A program made the translations under genes and the position numbers. Shown here piece after piece: positions 24,371 through 35,340 of a DNA stretch of 64,000 nucleotides. Numbering within the stretch: position 1 is the first letter of the stretch; every line of letters begins with the position of its first letter. Origin of the DNA: Cycas panzhihuaensis (Eukaryota > Cycadophyta); assembly GCA_023213395.1 (NCBI GenBank), contig CM041465.1:169205741-169269740 (forward strand), written 5' to 3'. The notes beneath the pieces are model-generated. The model saw only the letters and a list, made by a program, of their open reading frames with translations, was not told the origin of the DNA and searched no databases.

Positions 24371-25080
24371 AACATATGTTTCACTATTTTTAGTTGTTAA
24401 TCAAGAACTTGTCTCCATAGAGGTAGGTGCATGCTTACAATCATCGATTATGAATTTATTCAAAAAAAAATTGATGTATTTTACATATAATATAAAGACA
24501 TCTTCAGCTATTTGCCATACTTCTATACTAAGGAAGTGGTGTAGAGTTCCAAGATCTATCATCTCAAAGAAATAACTAAGGTCTGCTTTTAAGTTTGATA
24601 TCATTGTGATATAATTCTTTATAATCAATAAATGGCCAACATACAACACCACAAATATAATATTATCATTTTCTTTTTTGATGTATAGTTTTGATTTAAC
24701 CAGAAATCTCTCAAATCTATTTTTAAAAAGTGTTGATCAATTTTTTCATACCAAGCTCTAGGATCTTGTTTCAAACTATACAAATCCTTTCTAAATCAGC
24801 ATGCCATGTGCTTTAGACCTTTTTCAATAAACCCATATAGCTGCTCTACATAGACTTCTTCATGTATATCCCTATTCAAAAATATATTTTTCGTATTTAT
24901 TTGGTGTAGTTTCTAATTGAATTATGTACTTATTACCATAATGATTTAAATAGTATTCATTTTTGTAAAAAGATTTATTGTTTCTTGGTAATCGATTCCT
25001 TCTAGCTACTTGAAGCCTTTCACTACAAGTTAAGCTTTGTATTTATCTACAAATTTATCTAATTTAACAAGTTAAGTTAT
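24371..25080 (-). pseudogene. C3 reverse transcriptase
   Basis: The open part 24401-24652 reads VLYVGHLLI, FFEMIDLGTLHHFLSIEV and DDCKHAPTSMETSS. It is copia RT, where the active site YVDD has become YVGH, so both catalytic Asp are lost. The right part (24660-25080) covers the upstream palm and fingers, with several stops. N1 begins right after the ETYVDS segment. Confidence 0.85.
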
Positions 25081-25600
25081 GCTTTTTAATAGATAATTCA
25101 ACCAAATCCCATGTGTGGTTCTCCCTGACAACTTAGATTTCAGATTCAATAGCTTTTCTCAAAACATCCAACAAGGATATGCTTTGTGCTTTTGTCATCT
25201 AAATTTTATCGTTTCTCTTATAAAATATGCATGTATGCATTACATCCAAAGATTTTTAAATGACTTATTGTTGGTTTTCTATCTAACCAAGCTTCATTTG
25301 ATAAGAAATCTATTGGATCATTTTCTTTCATCATTGCTTTGGCTTTTTAAAGTTCAGTTCATCATTTCAATTAACTTCATTTTGCTAAAGTGTGTACACA
25401 ATAGTAAACTACCTTTGAATTCCATGATCTATGTAGAACTAGGTGAATTCATTTCAAGTGTACTCTCCACCATTATCAATTCATATAACCTTAATCTTCT
25501 ATCTACTTTCATTCTCTACCACTCCTTAAACTGTTTGAAATACATGAAGACTTATGATTTTTTCCTTGGTGAAAAAACCTAAATTTTTCTTGAAAAGTTA
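25081..25600 (-). pseudogene. C3 integrase core
   Basis: In broken frames the reverse strand near 25425-25510 reads IKVIRIDNGGEYT, then NEFT and YIDHGIQR, the copia integrase segment around the second catalytic Asp (LRSDNGGEF...FC...GI.R). The first Asp region and C-terminal part cannot be read with confidence. It lies between RT and the zinc-knuckle region, as expected for Ty1/copia order. Confidence 0.72.
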
Positions 25601-25699
25601 TCCACTCAAAATTTTTCTTAACATCAAGTTCTCCCCAATGGCTACTATAAATGCTGTATGTTATTCATATTCCTCAGCTTAAAATAATTTCATTCTTAG

Positions 25700-26040
25700 T
25701 TGTTTCTTTTAATTTCTTCATTAGTCAAAATAATAAAGATATTTATAAGCCCTATGGTCTTCTTCATTACATCTATAATAGACAATAGGCCTCTTACATA
25801 TACTACCTACTTTATCAAAGATTCTTCACCTCTAGGCTCCTTAGAAACCTTGACCTCCTGGTTGATTTTGGAAACCCCTCTACTCTTATTTACCTTGAAT
25901 CACACTCTACCTCTCCATCTGATTGTAGGATTCCCCTCGAGAGTAGTTGAAGCCACCCTAGCATTTGTATGGAGTTGATGGTCCATTTTTTATCATAGAG
26001 GATTTTTTATTAAGGTTTTTACCCTATTTCTTCAATATTA
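25700..26040 (-). pseudogene. C3 Gag end with zinc knuckle
   Basis: Near 25745-25795 the reverse strand reads CYYRCNEEDHRAYKY, a CCHC knuckle with the last Cys changed to Tyr. To its right lies a stretch of Gag-like sequence (25800-26040) without a readable motif. Confidence 0.6.
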
Positions 26041-26044
26041 TTAA

Positions 26045-26740
26045 TTCTAGGCATGCTAAGTTTATATTTTATAAAAAACTTTAAACCACTCAAGCACCTT
26101 CCATTCATCTGCTCTTTTGTTTCTTCACACTCCACGCTGACCAAAATGTTTATGTCTTTAGTTAATGAAAAATAATAATTTTTTATTTTAACATAAATTT
26201 TTTTCTCAATGTTAAATATACATTTACTAAATTAAATTTTTTTTTTTAAGTATGCCTTAGGCCCATAGATTTTAGCCTACATTCACACAAAGTTGTGACA
26301 TGACTACCAACTTCATGAAAGGGGTTCTCCTAAGCATATCTTTTTCATATTGAGCCACATTTCAAATCCAAAAGAAATGTAAAAGATTTAATTACTATAC
26401 CCACATGACGTTTAGTCATTTGATATATTTTTCTATTTTTTCATAGAAGAAAATTTTATTTGAAATAGTGAAAAATGAAAAATATCATTTTTTATGGATT
26501 ATTTTAAGGTATATATGATGCTTTAAAGAGAAATTATTGATTCTAAATATCTCAAAATATATTTGTTGATGTAAAATATACCCCAAAATGGGGGGAAAAT
26601 ATAAAAGGCTCAAATTTAGACTTATAAGAACATATTCTCTAAGAAAAAATATTAAAAGTTTATTAAAAAAAAAAGGTGAGAGTTATTGTCAAAATATTTA
26701 CTTAAATTATATCTTAAGTTATAAAACTTTCCTTAGTCGT
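26045..26740. other. Unclassified AT-rich DNA
   Basis: The position where the gag start, leader and 5' LTR of C3 should lie. No LTR copy matching 19740-20064 and no primer site is recognisable. Very AT-rich with homopolymer runs. Confidence 0.4.
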
Positions 26741-26753
26741 GTTCTTATTATTG

Positions 26754-26798
26754 CAGTTAATTGTCATTACTCCACTTCCACCTTCTAACTAGGGTTGC
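26754..26798 (+). repeat. LTR start fragment, plus orientation (N3 family)
   Basis: About 45 bp matching the first part of the LTR at 30063 (agttaattgtcat.actccac phrase). It is followed directly by an inverted fragment of the same LTR (26791-27014), making a small fold-back. Confidence 0.7.
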
Positions 26799-27178
26799 AT
26801 TACCCTCAATATTTATAATTTTGGGGGAAGAGGGAAACTCCTCAACCTCTGAAATTTAAATTACAATAAAATAATACTAACTTAACTCAAATTAACATTA
26901 ACTTATATTAACTTACCTACACATGTTGAGCACCCACATATGTAAATTGAAGATGATGAGATATGCTCCTCTAGTTGGAAGGTGGGAGTGGAGTGATGAC
27001 AATTAACTCTAACATTCTCCCCCTTAATAGTCATCACAAGCACTTGTATCTTCTCTTTGAACTTATGAAATTTATATTTAAAAAAAACTTTGAAAAGTTG
27101 TCTCTTAACTTGATCATTATCAACTTGCTTCAACCATTCTCCAATATGTATGTCTTCATCTTTTAGTGGTGTAAAAAA
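26791..27178 (-). mobile_element. 3' end of an N3-family element, minus orientation
   Basis: 26791-27014 matches the 5' part of the LTR at 30063 in reverse complement. 27015-27178 matches 29899-30062, the sequence just inside that LTR, including the purine-rich tract (ttctcccccttaa on the plus strand at 27015-27027). The element breaks off at 27178, beyond which the two copies no longer align. It is thus a second, inverted and truncated copy of N3. Confidence 0.82.
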
Positions 27179-27179
27179 G

Positions 27180-29385
27180 CGTTAATGAACTACATTCTGC
27201 CCTAGCAGTTCTTCAAAGCCGTTGGCTGCAACAACGGTTGAGCTATACCAGTGCTCTAGCATGGAAAAGACTATCGGTTTTGAACCTCCGTTAGAGAAGC
27301 TGCATAGTGCTTGTAATAAAAAATGTAAGAGAAGAAAGGTAGGTATTACTCTAAATGAAAATACAGTGAATGAAAGATAAAGAATCCCCAAGGAAGTCAT
27401 TCCTAAATCCTCGTCGACATTTGAAGTGCTCTCCAAGTTCTACGCTGCACCATAAGCTAGGAACAAGTTGAATTTCTGCAACCACAAGTTGTAGGCATCT
27501 CCCTCTGTGCCACTGTTCTCCACATGATAGTATGCAGGGCAAGATCAAATCTGCAAAGGCATCCTCTTACGTTGATTTACATGGATTTAAAGATTATTCT
27601 TTTCTTTATTTTATTTTCTTATATAATAGTATATACATATATTTGTTCTTAATAAGAGCGCCCTTGGTTTTTCTTCCGATGCTTATCGATTTGATAATCG
27701 AAATTAGATCGTAGTAGCCATCTTCGCCATTTGTATAATCACAGCGGCAGCCAATATTTTTTCATTCTTTTTCTTTTTTCCAAAGTTTAAAAAATTAAAT
27801 TATTTTGAATAATATTTCAAGTCTACAATTTAAAAGGCTTAAGCCCCCCAACGGTTTAGTCCTCGGTTCTATATTACTCTCATATGACCGTAACTCGTCA
27901 TTAAAGGGGCTAATAAAAGTTTATAAATCTTTTTTCTTTTTATTTATTTATTTTTGTCTTTTATTTTACACAGGGTTACTAGCATTTTTTAGTCATAACT
28001 CCTCGCTAGGTCATCGGTTTCTAACGAAACTAGTTTCATCGCATCTAAAATTTTTCGTAGATTGATTTCGACTAGTCATATAATCCATTTAGACTTCATT
28101 TCACCTTGTTTCAGTCGATCTCAAGTCAATCAATCCTTTTTTTGAAAATTTTAAAACTTTTTACAAAATCACTTTTTCAACTGATTATATTTTACTACCG
28201 TGAGATTATTTTCTGCTTGGATCTATTCTACAGTAATCTCTTATCATCAAGCTTCATTACCAACCATTTATTTTATTTTTTAGGATCTATTTTTATCATT
28301 ATTTTAATCTCTGAAAGTGGCATTTTAATGTTTTTTAACACTTTTTAAACATATTCATATAAAAGTACCTGCAGTCATTTTTACTATAACTTTTCTGTTT
28401 GACATTTAAATTTAGTCCTGTTAGTTTTATTGGGAAGTTGACTCATTCCCCTTCAAATTGACATAGTTTTTTATAAGTTTTAATATATTTTTACTGATTT
28501 TCAAAAGCATTAAATTAGATGTACTTAATAGCCTTTAATCTTCTATTTTTACATATTTTATATTTATATATTTCAAATTTTTTTAGTGGAAAATATATTA
28601 AGAAGCTCTCTAAACTTTATATGACCATTTTACAACATTCCATTAAGTTTTATTAATATTTTTATAAGTTTTTGAGCTCCTTGCTCCTGTTATACCTTAA
28701 AAGGAGGCCTATATATTTGAATCATTAAAATTTGACTTGTAGGAACCTATTTTCAAAACAATTAGTTCTATTGAAAACATATTTCATTAATCTTCATACT
28801 AATGAAGTTTTATTTTATTCTGATATCGTTTAGTATACCTTTGAAGCCGCCCAATTTGAGGTTGTCCTTTAAACCTTTCATTTAAGAAGTACAATACTTT
28901 TTATTCAAAAATTTATTCATATTCTTTATATTTCAAAGTGAAAATATACATATACATTTTAGTTTCAACATTATATATTATCATCAAGGCTAAAGATTTA
29001 TTACATTAAGAGTTTACATTTATTTATTTGAAAAATCAAAAGATTAAGGATTATTTTTTTTATCATCAAAGTTACATTTCATATTTATATTGCTAAAAGA
29101 ATCTTTATTACATTCAAATTTACTCTTATATTCATTTTAAAACCTTTTTATCATTATTGAAATAATCATTTACTTATTGTGCCTAGTTGATTGACTTTCT
29201 AAAGGGCATTACATCTCTCTCAAAAAGTTTATCTAAAATCATATATGTTCATTAGTGCATTACATTTCTTTTGAAGAGTATATTTGACATTATATAAGTT
29301 TAGTTATTTATTAATTTTTTTTATTTAATAAAAGCATATTTTTATATACTAAATTTTTTTTGATAAAATGACATAATTTCCTATA
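27180..29385. other. Unclassified DNA between two inverted N3-family ends
   Basis: 27180-27560 is compositionally mixed and less AT-rich, with overlapping short reverse-strand frames (27182-27436, 27351-27548) that match no family I recognise. 27780-29385 is very AT-rich with no readable domain. No LTR pair, primer site or tRNA is seen. Confidence 0.45.
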
Positions 29386-29399
29386 TTCAATTGGCACAA

Positions 29400-29727
29400 T
29401 TTTTTACTATGGTACAAGACTATGCAAGATTATTTCATTACACATGATCTTCTAAAATATTTACAATATGAATGTGATCTTAGTATTAAAGAAAATTTTA
29501 GAAAGGATAATCAAGTTTTAGGATTATTATTTTGCACTATAAATGATGATGCTTTTTCTAGAGTTTTTGAATTAACTACTTCTAAATCTGTTTGGGATGT
29601 ATTAATTTCCACTTATGGGGGAGATACCCTCAATATATTTGATATCAATTTTGTTAAACATGTGAGACAAGTGATAAAACAGGTGAATTATAATGAAGAG
29701 ACCAAGAAAGATTCAGATCAAATGTAG
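29400..29727 (+). pseudogene. N3 Gag-like fragment (copia, UBN2-type)
   Basis: 101 codons from the ATG at 29422 reading MQDYFITHDLLKYL, then INDDAFSRVFELTTSKSVWD and ISTYGGD. This is the copia Gag pattern of an ND..F..I...TTSK..WD.L...Y region. The sequence just before the ATG (WHNFLLWYKT in the same frame) is also Gag-like, so the Met is internal and the true start is upstream and lost. The frame ends in a TAG at 29725-29727. No zinc knuckle follows. Confidence 0.8.
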
Positions 29728-29787
29728 GACCAACTTATTACATAAGAACCTAAGCCTCCATTTAAGGGGGAGAAGGAATCTTATGAT

Positions 29788-30062
29788 ATGACAGAAAAGA
29801 GACCTAATGATATGATAGACAAAGCTAAAATTCTAGAAGTTAAAGTTAAGGTTGCAGTTATTCATCTTTGTACAAATCAAACTTCATTTACCTATAGCTT
29901 TTTTATACCACTCAAAAATGAAGACATACACATTAGAGAAAAGTTGAAGCAAGTTGATAATGATCAAGTTAAGAGACAACGTTTCAAAGTTTTTTTCAAA
30001 TACAAATTTCATAAGTTCAAAGAGAAGATACAAGTGTTTGTGATGACTATTAAAGGGGAGAA
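29788..30062 (+). other. N3 3' region next to the LTR
   Basis: Short frame 29788-30174 runs into the LTR and is mostly non-coding; it reads a Lys-rich segment without a known domain. 29899-30062 is repeated in inverse orientation at 27015-27178. The tract ttaaaggggagaa (30050-30062) is the polypurine tract. Confidence 0.6.
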
Positions 30063-30454
30063 TGTTGGAGTTAATTGTCATCACTCCACTCCCATCTTCC
30101 AACTAGGGGAGCATACCTCAACATCTTCAATTTACACATGTGGGTGCTCAACATGTGTAGATAAATTAAGGTAAGTTAATGTTAATTTGAGTTAAGTTGG
30201 TATTATTTTATTGTAATTTGAATCTCAGGGGTTGAGGAGTTTCCCTCTTCCCCTAAAATTATAAATATTAATGGGTGTGCAACCCTGGTGTCTTTAGACA
30301 CCGCCAATATTGGACATTTGTATTACTCTTCTCTATCAACATGGATTGAATACAATAAGTTTTCTTGTTTATGCTATAACAATGTATTGAAGTATTGATA
30401 TATTGAAGATTAGTTTATATTTTACCCTATTCTCCTTGTACATTATTTCTAACA
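30063..30454 (+). repeat. N3-family LTR
   Basis: 392 bp, TGTTGGAGTT to TTCTAACA. It is bordered on the left by a polypurine tract and on the right by the primer-like site cggtatcagagc (30457-30468). Such a double border means the same LTR closes one element and opens another, as in a tandem pair sharing an LTR. No equal flanking duplication is present. Confidence 0.8.
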
Positions 30455-30456
30455 TT

Positions 30457-30468
30457 CGGTATCAGAGC
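30457..30468 (+). promoter_or_regulatory. Primer-binding site after the N3 LTR (tRNA-Met type)
   Basis: cggtatcagagc matches TGGTATCAGAGC at all but the first base and lies 2 nt from the LTR end. Confidence 0.8.
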
Positions 30469-30469
30469 T

Positions 30470-31028
30470 TAGTTTAGCTCTATTATTTTTCCAACACTTA
30501 TGTATGTTGAAAGGTATTAACTAAGAGGGAAAATTTTTTCATACTATTCTTGATATTACAAGACCAAAGTGTCCATTTTATTTTTTATACTACTCTTGAT
30601 GTTGCAAGATCAAAGAGTCCACTTTATGTAATTCTAGCCAATAGTTACAAGAACCTACATTAGTCCTATAAAGCAAGAGGTAAGACAAATTTATGCTACC
30701 CTTATAAGTATTTAATACACTCGACTAGTCAGGTACTATGACATATTTTCATAATGTAACCATTGTGTATTATTGAGTAAACCACATAATTATAAGATTT
30801 CTTAACAAGCTAGTGGTTGTAGTAGCTAGTTACTTATGTAGACCGATAGATGGTTGTACCTTCATATAAACATCAATAGATTTGAAACCCTTAAAATAAC
30901 TTGATGAAAATGGTAAAACGATAGTGGTATTTCTCCACATAAAGATTTCCAACAAATTTGAAGTCAAAGGAAAACTATATTTTGATGTAACATTTATTAT
31001 TATATTTTATAAATTTAGATATTATGGA
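30470..31028. other. Unclassified stretch between two LTRs
   Basis: About 560 bp between the N3 primer site and the purine tract of the next LTR. No domain is recognised. It is probably the two remaining ends of one or two deleted elements. Confidence 0.4.
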
Positions 31029-31035
31029 GAGAATG

Positions 31036-31420
31036 TTAGATGTAATATCTAATTTGATAAAATGATGTATTAATTTCTCTTCTTACTCTCTTGTAATTTC
31101 TCAATATAATATTATAAACACCATAAAATTATATACTAATGAGCTTAGTTGAAATGTACAACAAACACGCAATAGTTAACTTTTAAGTTCTTTCATATGA
31201 GATAAATGTATCTCATAAATATGTATACTATTCTATTGAATAATTGAAAATAAGTCATTGCTCTACCAATATTCATTGTGTTCATTTGTTATGTATATAT
31301 TTCATCTAATTTGTATTTTATTATCTCATTCTTTATTCACCTTATCTTTTGAATCCTTAAATCAAGTCTTCTTGGTTCCATTACTCATACATCTTACTTC
31401 TGCATATTCCATCACTAATA
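31036..31420 (+). repeat. Probable G5 5' LTR
   Basis: About 385 bp, TGTTAGATGT to CTAATA, with purine-rich ggagagaa to its left and primer-like tgatatcaaagc (31423-31434) to its right. It is unlike the LTR at 30063. The flanks gagaa and gttga do not match. No second copy is in the window; if it belongs to G5, the partner lies beyond the window end, because G4 interrupts G5. Confidence 0.55.
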
Positions 31421-31422
31421 GT

Positions 31423-31434
31423 TGATATCAAAGC
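31423..31434 (+). promoter_or_regulatory. Primer-binding site (degraded tRNA-Met type)
   Basis: tgatatcaaagc, two changes from TGGTATCAGAGC, 2 nt after the LTR end. Confidence 0.6.
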
Positions 31435-32329
31435 ATACCAATAAATAGTAGGCATCCAATTGACTTCAAAGTTTTTTATTAGAAGGAAATTAGGGCCAAG
31501 TTTTTCTTAAAAAATATTTTATTCAATTTAGACATTAAGAGAAAATATTGCATTCACTTTTGTGAAGGATATTATTGTTGTCCCAAACCCTCAATTTTTT
31601 GGTCAACTTTTAAAGGTTCTTATAGAAGCTATAAAATTCAAAATCACCCTAAGCCAAATTTATTGATGCATATTTTGAGGAGACCTTTTATTAGTAAAAT
31701 AGGACAGAAAAAATACACACAAGAGGGAGCATTCAAGCCATAAATCTAAATAAATAATAATGGCCTATTGACCATTGGTAACCAATCACAATAACAAGTG
31801 CTCCATTCAACATATAAAGCAAGTTTATAAATAGGTAAGTGATGGAGATCCCATCAGAGTCAAAAGGCTTAAACATTTATTAAAAGCATTCAAAGTTTGG
31901 ACAACATATAAAGCGTAATGCATATGGATCTACAAGGATTAAGAGCTAAAATGGATTAATTACAAGAAGAACTCTAGAGGAGGATGGAGTAATTAAGTTA
32001 ACAAATATAAATTTTAACAAACATAATAAACAACATATTATGTAAGCCTGGAGTAGAACCAACGATAAAGCACTACAAGCAGAAAGAGAGAGCACTAGAG
32101 CATATAAGTTCAAAGTCAAAGTCATATGTCTGCTTACAAGTTCAATATTAAATTGAGCCAAAAAAGTAGTTGGTTAAACTAGAAAGCACAATTTAAATAA
32201 AGATATTACATCAAACTTGGAAAACATATATTTTGTTTTAGACATATTAAAGACGCATGCATTTACTTAAGTAAATAATTAGTTTAAACTAATAGTTAAA
32301 AAAGGGCCTCTAAGTTTTGATAAATTCAT

Positions 32330-32781
32330 AAAAGACTTCCTCGCCTGAGAAGTAAAAATTTGGAGCAAACTCTATCACATTCAACATGCCTATATGCTCT
32401 AAAACAAATTATTAATACAAGAGTTCATGAAGAAATTCAAGAGATTGCTCAATAAAATAGAGATGCAACCCAATCAGGCATTAGACTTCTTCATTAAAAA
32501 CTTAAGAGTTGGCTTGAAAGTAGAACTCTGCAAATACAAACCCTAACCACTTAGTGATGCCATCATTCTAGCTTATGACACATAGCTACAAGATCAAGTA
32601 AATTACAACCAATATGTCATTCCATAAAGACATCAAATGATAATCAGAAACCAACTTGAACTATCCCAACAAAGTCATAGCAATTATACAGCAATACCAT
32701 AACTAAACAGAAGTTGCTTATAACTAAGATAACAACAAAAAATACAATGAAGAAGAGAGAATTGGTTGTTATGACTATGAT
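32330..32781 (+). pseudogene. G5 Gag fragment (Ty3/gypsy)
   Basis: Near 32425-32590 it reads EFMKKFKRLL-like sequence, then NKIEMQPNQALDFFIKNLRV and LSDAIILAYDT, the Gag pattern of an R...L.Q...ESV..F...L...L......L..A..LA. Stops occur (for example after NKYKP). Just before C1, near 32764, CYDYDE appears to start a zinc knuckle that continues at 37980 on the other side of C1. Confidence 0.7.
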
Positions 32782-32786
32782 GAAAA

Positions 32787-32995
32787 TGTTAAAATATTAA
32801 TGTTTTATCCTAAGTCCTATATAGTGACCTTTATATATATTGAGGGCTATGTACCATTGTCCCTCTTCTATCTTAAAGTGATACTTGTCATACATGTACT
32901 AGATTTTTTATGTAAACCTATTATATGTAAGAAAGACCATTTCTCTCTCATGAATCAATGAAGATCATTCTTTTTTCTTAATAGAGTTTTCAACA
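32787..32995 (+). repeat. C1 5' LTR
   Basis: 209 bp, TGTTAAAATATT to TTTCAACA. Partner of 37763-37974. Contains 'gtaagaaagaccattt' and 'atgaatcaatgaagatcatt' phrases shared with the partner. Confidence 0.92.
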
Positions 32996-33007
32996 TGATA
33001 TCAGAGC
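32996..33007 (+). promoter_or_regulatory. C1 primer-binding site (tRNA-Met type)
   Basis: tgatatcagagc, one change from TGGTATCAGAGC, directly against the 5' LTR. Confidence 0.85.
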
Positions 33008-33682
33008 GGGTCTAATAGAATACCAAGCTAAAGCTAGATTGAAGTATGAAACAATGTTTACCTAATAAACTGAGTAAGTAGCAAGGTGATAAAGATATGA
33101 AGGAAAAATAATAGAATTTGAATAAAGGACGAAGTTGTACGAAACCGTACAGACTTATACAAACAAAAAATTAAAATACTCAAATTTTCACAAAATTTAA
33201 GTAGTAAAGATGTCTCAAGGAATAGAGTTTGTTGTCCCAAAGAAGCATTTGTAAATTATGCCTTAATAAGTGGGAAAATACAAAAAATCCTATGCATGGG
33301 TTTAAGCCTTCTCCAGTAGATTTCTTTTATTTTTCTTTATCTCGGATAAAGTAAGTGGCCTTAAAATCTTCTTCACACTACAAGCTTTCTATCAAGTGTA
33401 AGTTTGTAAGATTTCACTAGAGATTTTTCAAGTTATGAGTAAAAGAGTGATTTAAACCTTAATTGCCCCTCTTATTTTCAAACAATTTTTCTCTCAGTCT
33501 AGAATTTTGTTCTCAAATCTAATTTTAGATCCATGTAGATAGAGTTAAAACCTATCTTTTGAGGGGATTTTTTAGGTTTTGTACACATACTTTTTTTTTA
33601 CATCCATACAGTCATACAAATTTGGCTTATCATAGTCACTAAAAAATATTAATTTGTAATTTCTCTTCTAATTTATTGGAAA
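33008..33682 (+). other. C1 5' leader
   Basis: Untranslated region of about 670 bp between primer site and gag ATG. T-rich, no motif recognised. Confidence 0.6.
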
Positions 33683-34600
33683 ATGGCTTCAACCTATTCT
33701 TTGGGTGAGTTAGATAAGCTAATAGGTCAAAATTATGCTACTTGAAAAATTAAAATAAAAGAGCTTTTAATTGCAAATAATGCACGAGACATTATTGCTA
33801 AAAAAGAAAAGAGACCAACTAATGGAGATACTATAAAAAACGTTTGTTAGGAAGAAAGAGATAAGCAAGCATTAGCCATAATTACTCTAGCTATAAGTGA
33901 TTTTATCTTAACATATATTAGTGAAGCTACCTCCTCAATTGAAGCCTAAAAAGCCCTTATATCATTGTATAGTTAGAAGAATGAGCCTCGCATCATTACT
34001 CTTAGAGAACAACTATATCAACTTCACTTACGAGAGGACGAACAAGTTGTATAGATTCCATCATAAAATTGGTAGAAATTAAAGACAATCTTGTCTCTAC
34101 AAGTAAATCAATATTAGATACTAAAATAGTTTGTTTAATACTTAATAAGTTACCAAAACCTTTTTACAATTTAGTAAATACACTTACTATTGGAGGACAA
34201 GCTAGAAACATGTTATTTGATATTTTATCTAGACATCTTCTTCAACAAGAGCAAAGTATTTGAAGGTATATGAAGGAAACAGAGGTTGAAGAAGCTTTTG
34301 TCTCAAGACTCAGAATTGGAAAATGAGGAAGACGTACAAGAAGAAGATCAATAGACATAAGAACCAGTAGAGGAAGATTCATCAAATGAATCATAGGACC
34401 AATAAGGTCAACATACACCCATGTATGGTATCATTATAGAAGATGAAGTCATATTGTTGTAGAGTGTAGAATAGTAGAAAGTTGTCATTATTATTACTAT
34501 GGCAGATATTGACACCTCTCAAGCAATTATTTCTATAAAAGAGTTGAAATTTCAAAAGGAAAGCATATTCAAGAAAATTAAAGTAATAAATAGCCCAAGG
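33683..34600 (+). pseudogene. C1 Gag (copia)
   Basis: Starts MASTYSLGELDKLIGQNYAT at the ATG 33683, chosen because it opens the Gag N-terminal motif (L.G.NY..W). The Trp of this motif is a stop (TGA). The later segment 34069-34263 reads SILDTKIVCLILNKLPKPF, in the UBN2 position where LL.SLP..Y is usual. Stops and shifts occur at several places. A zinc knuckle is not recognisable. It runs into protease near 34660. Confidence 0.78.
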
Positions 34601-34619
34601 ATGAAGATAAAGAAGAATT

Positions 34620-35340
34620 TGCCTTAGTTGTTACCTTAGTCTCATATGCTCATTACAGCAAAACTATTTTATTGACTTTGGAGCACCAAATCACATAACT
34701 GAGAGAGAAGACTGGTTTGAAACTCTACTCAAGTATCCAACAAATAAAACTGTTGAACTTGGTGATGAATATTCTCTGAATATTAAAGGCAAAGGAACCA
34801 TAACAATGAAAATCAAGCAAGATGTTAGGAAGATTGGCAGTGTTCTATTTATTCTATATTTTTAAAAAAATCTTCTTTCTATATCACAATTAAGAAAGAA
34901 GAAACTTTGAGTAATATTCTATAAAGATAGAAAATGTTATGTTCATGATATGAAAAAAATGGATGAAATCATTACTGAAATGATATAAACTAATAACCCT
35001 TATAAATTAGTTTCTACTTATATTATCTTTTTTATAAAAACTTTTGTGGTTCAGAACAATAATAATAAAATTTGACATTCTCACTATGGACATATTGTAC
35101 ATGATAGCTTTAAAAAGCTCAAAAGTCTTGCAATGGTTGATGAATTGCCTACTAACTTTACAATAAACTCTTCTATATACAAAAGTTGCATGTTGGGAAA
35201 GGAACACAAAACGTCATTCTAAGAAAGTAATCGAAGATACATAGAAAATTTATAATTGATTCATAGAATATATGTGGATTAATCACACCAACTTTGTTAA
35301 TGGTTCTAGGTATTTTCTCACTTTAATAGATGATTTTACC
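34620..35340 (+). pseudogene. C1 protease and pre-integrase region
   Basis: Near 34668-34720 it reads LLDFGAPNHIT, the copia protease motif (usual DSGAS.H), with the catalytic Asp kept and Ser changed to Phe. VELGDEYSLNIKGKGTI follows at the normal distance. Near 35060-35170 the pre-integrase finger reads WHSHYGHIVHDSFKKLKSL. Confidence 0.78.

Larger units (their letters stand above)
19740..26040 (-). mobile_element. C3: Ty1/copia remnant, split by N1
   Basis: Reverse-strand copia parts in correct order: gag and zinc knuckle (25740-26040), integrase (25080-25600), RT (24371-25080), and, beyond nested element N1, RNase H (20075-20754). A polypurine tract at 20065-20073 and an LTR-like block to its left mark the 3' end. 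The coding line reads across N1: the RT side ends at DDCKHAPTSMETSS then ETYVDS, and the other side resumes with RQLVGSLIYL. No 5' LTR is recognised to the right. Confidence 0.82.
29390..30454 (+). mobile_element. N3: gag-only copia-type element, 3' part with LTR
   Basis: A Gag-like frame (29400-29727) is followed after about 330 bp by a purine-rich tract and an LTR at 30063-30454, leaving no room for pol. The 5' LTR is not found to the left. It may belong to a gag-only non-autonomous class like N1 and N2, or be an internally deleted copia. LTR and leader sequences are not similar to those of N1 and N2. Confidence 0.65.

Noticed and set aside
25115-25978. Plus-strand hydrophobic frames of 155 and 92 codons
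   Set aside because: They are antisense to the C3 integrase and zinc-knuckle remnants.
27225-27295. tRNA-like appearance of 'ctagcatgg...ggttttgaacc'
   Set aside because: The A-box and B-box-like pieces are in the wrong order on one strand and do not fold into a cloverleaf.
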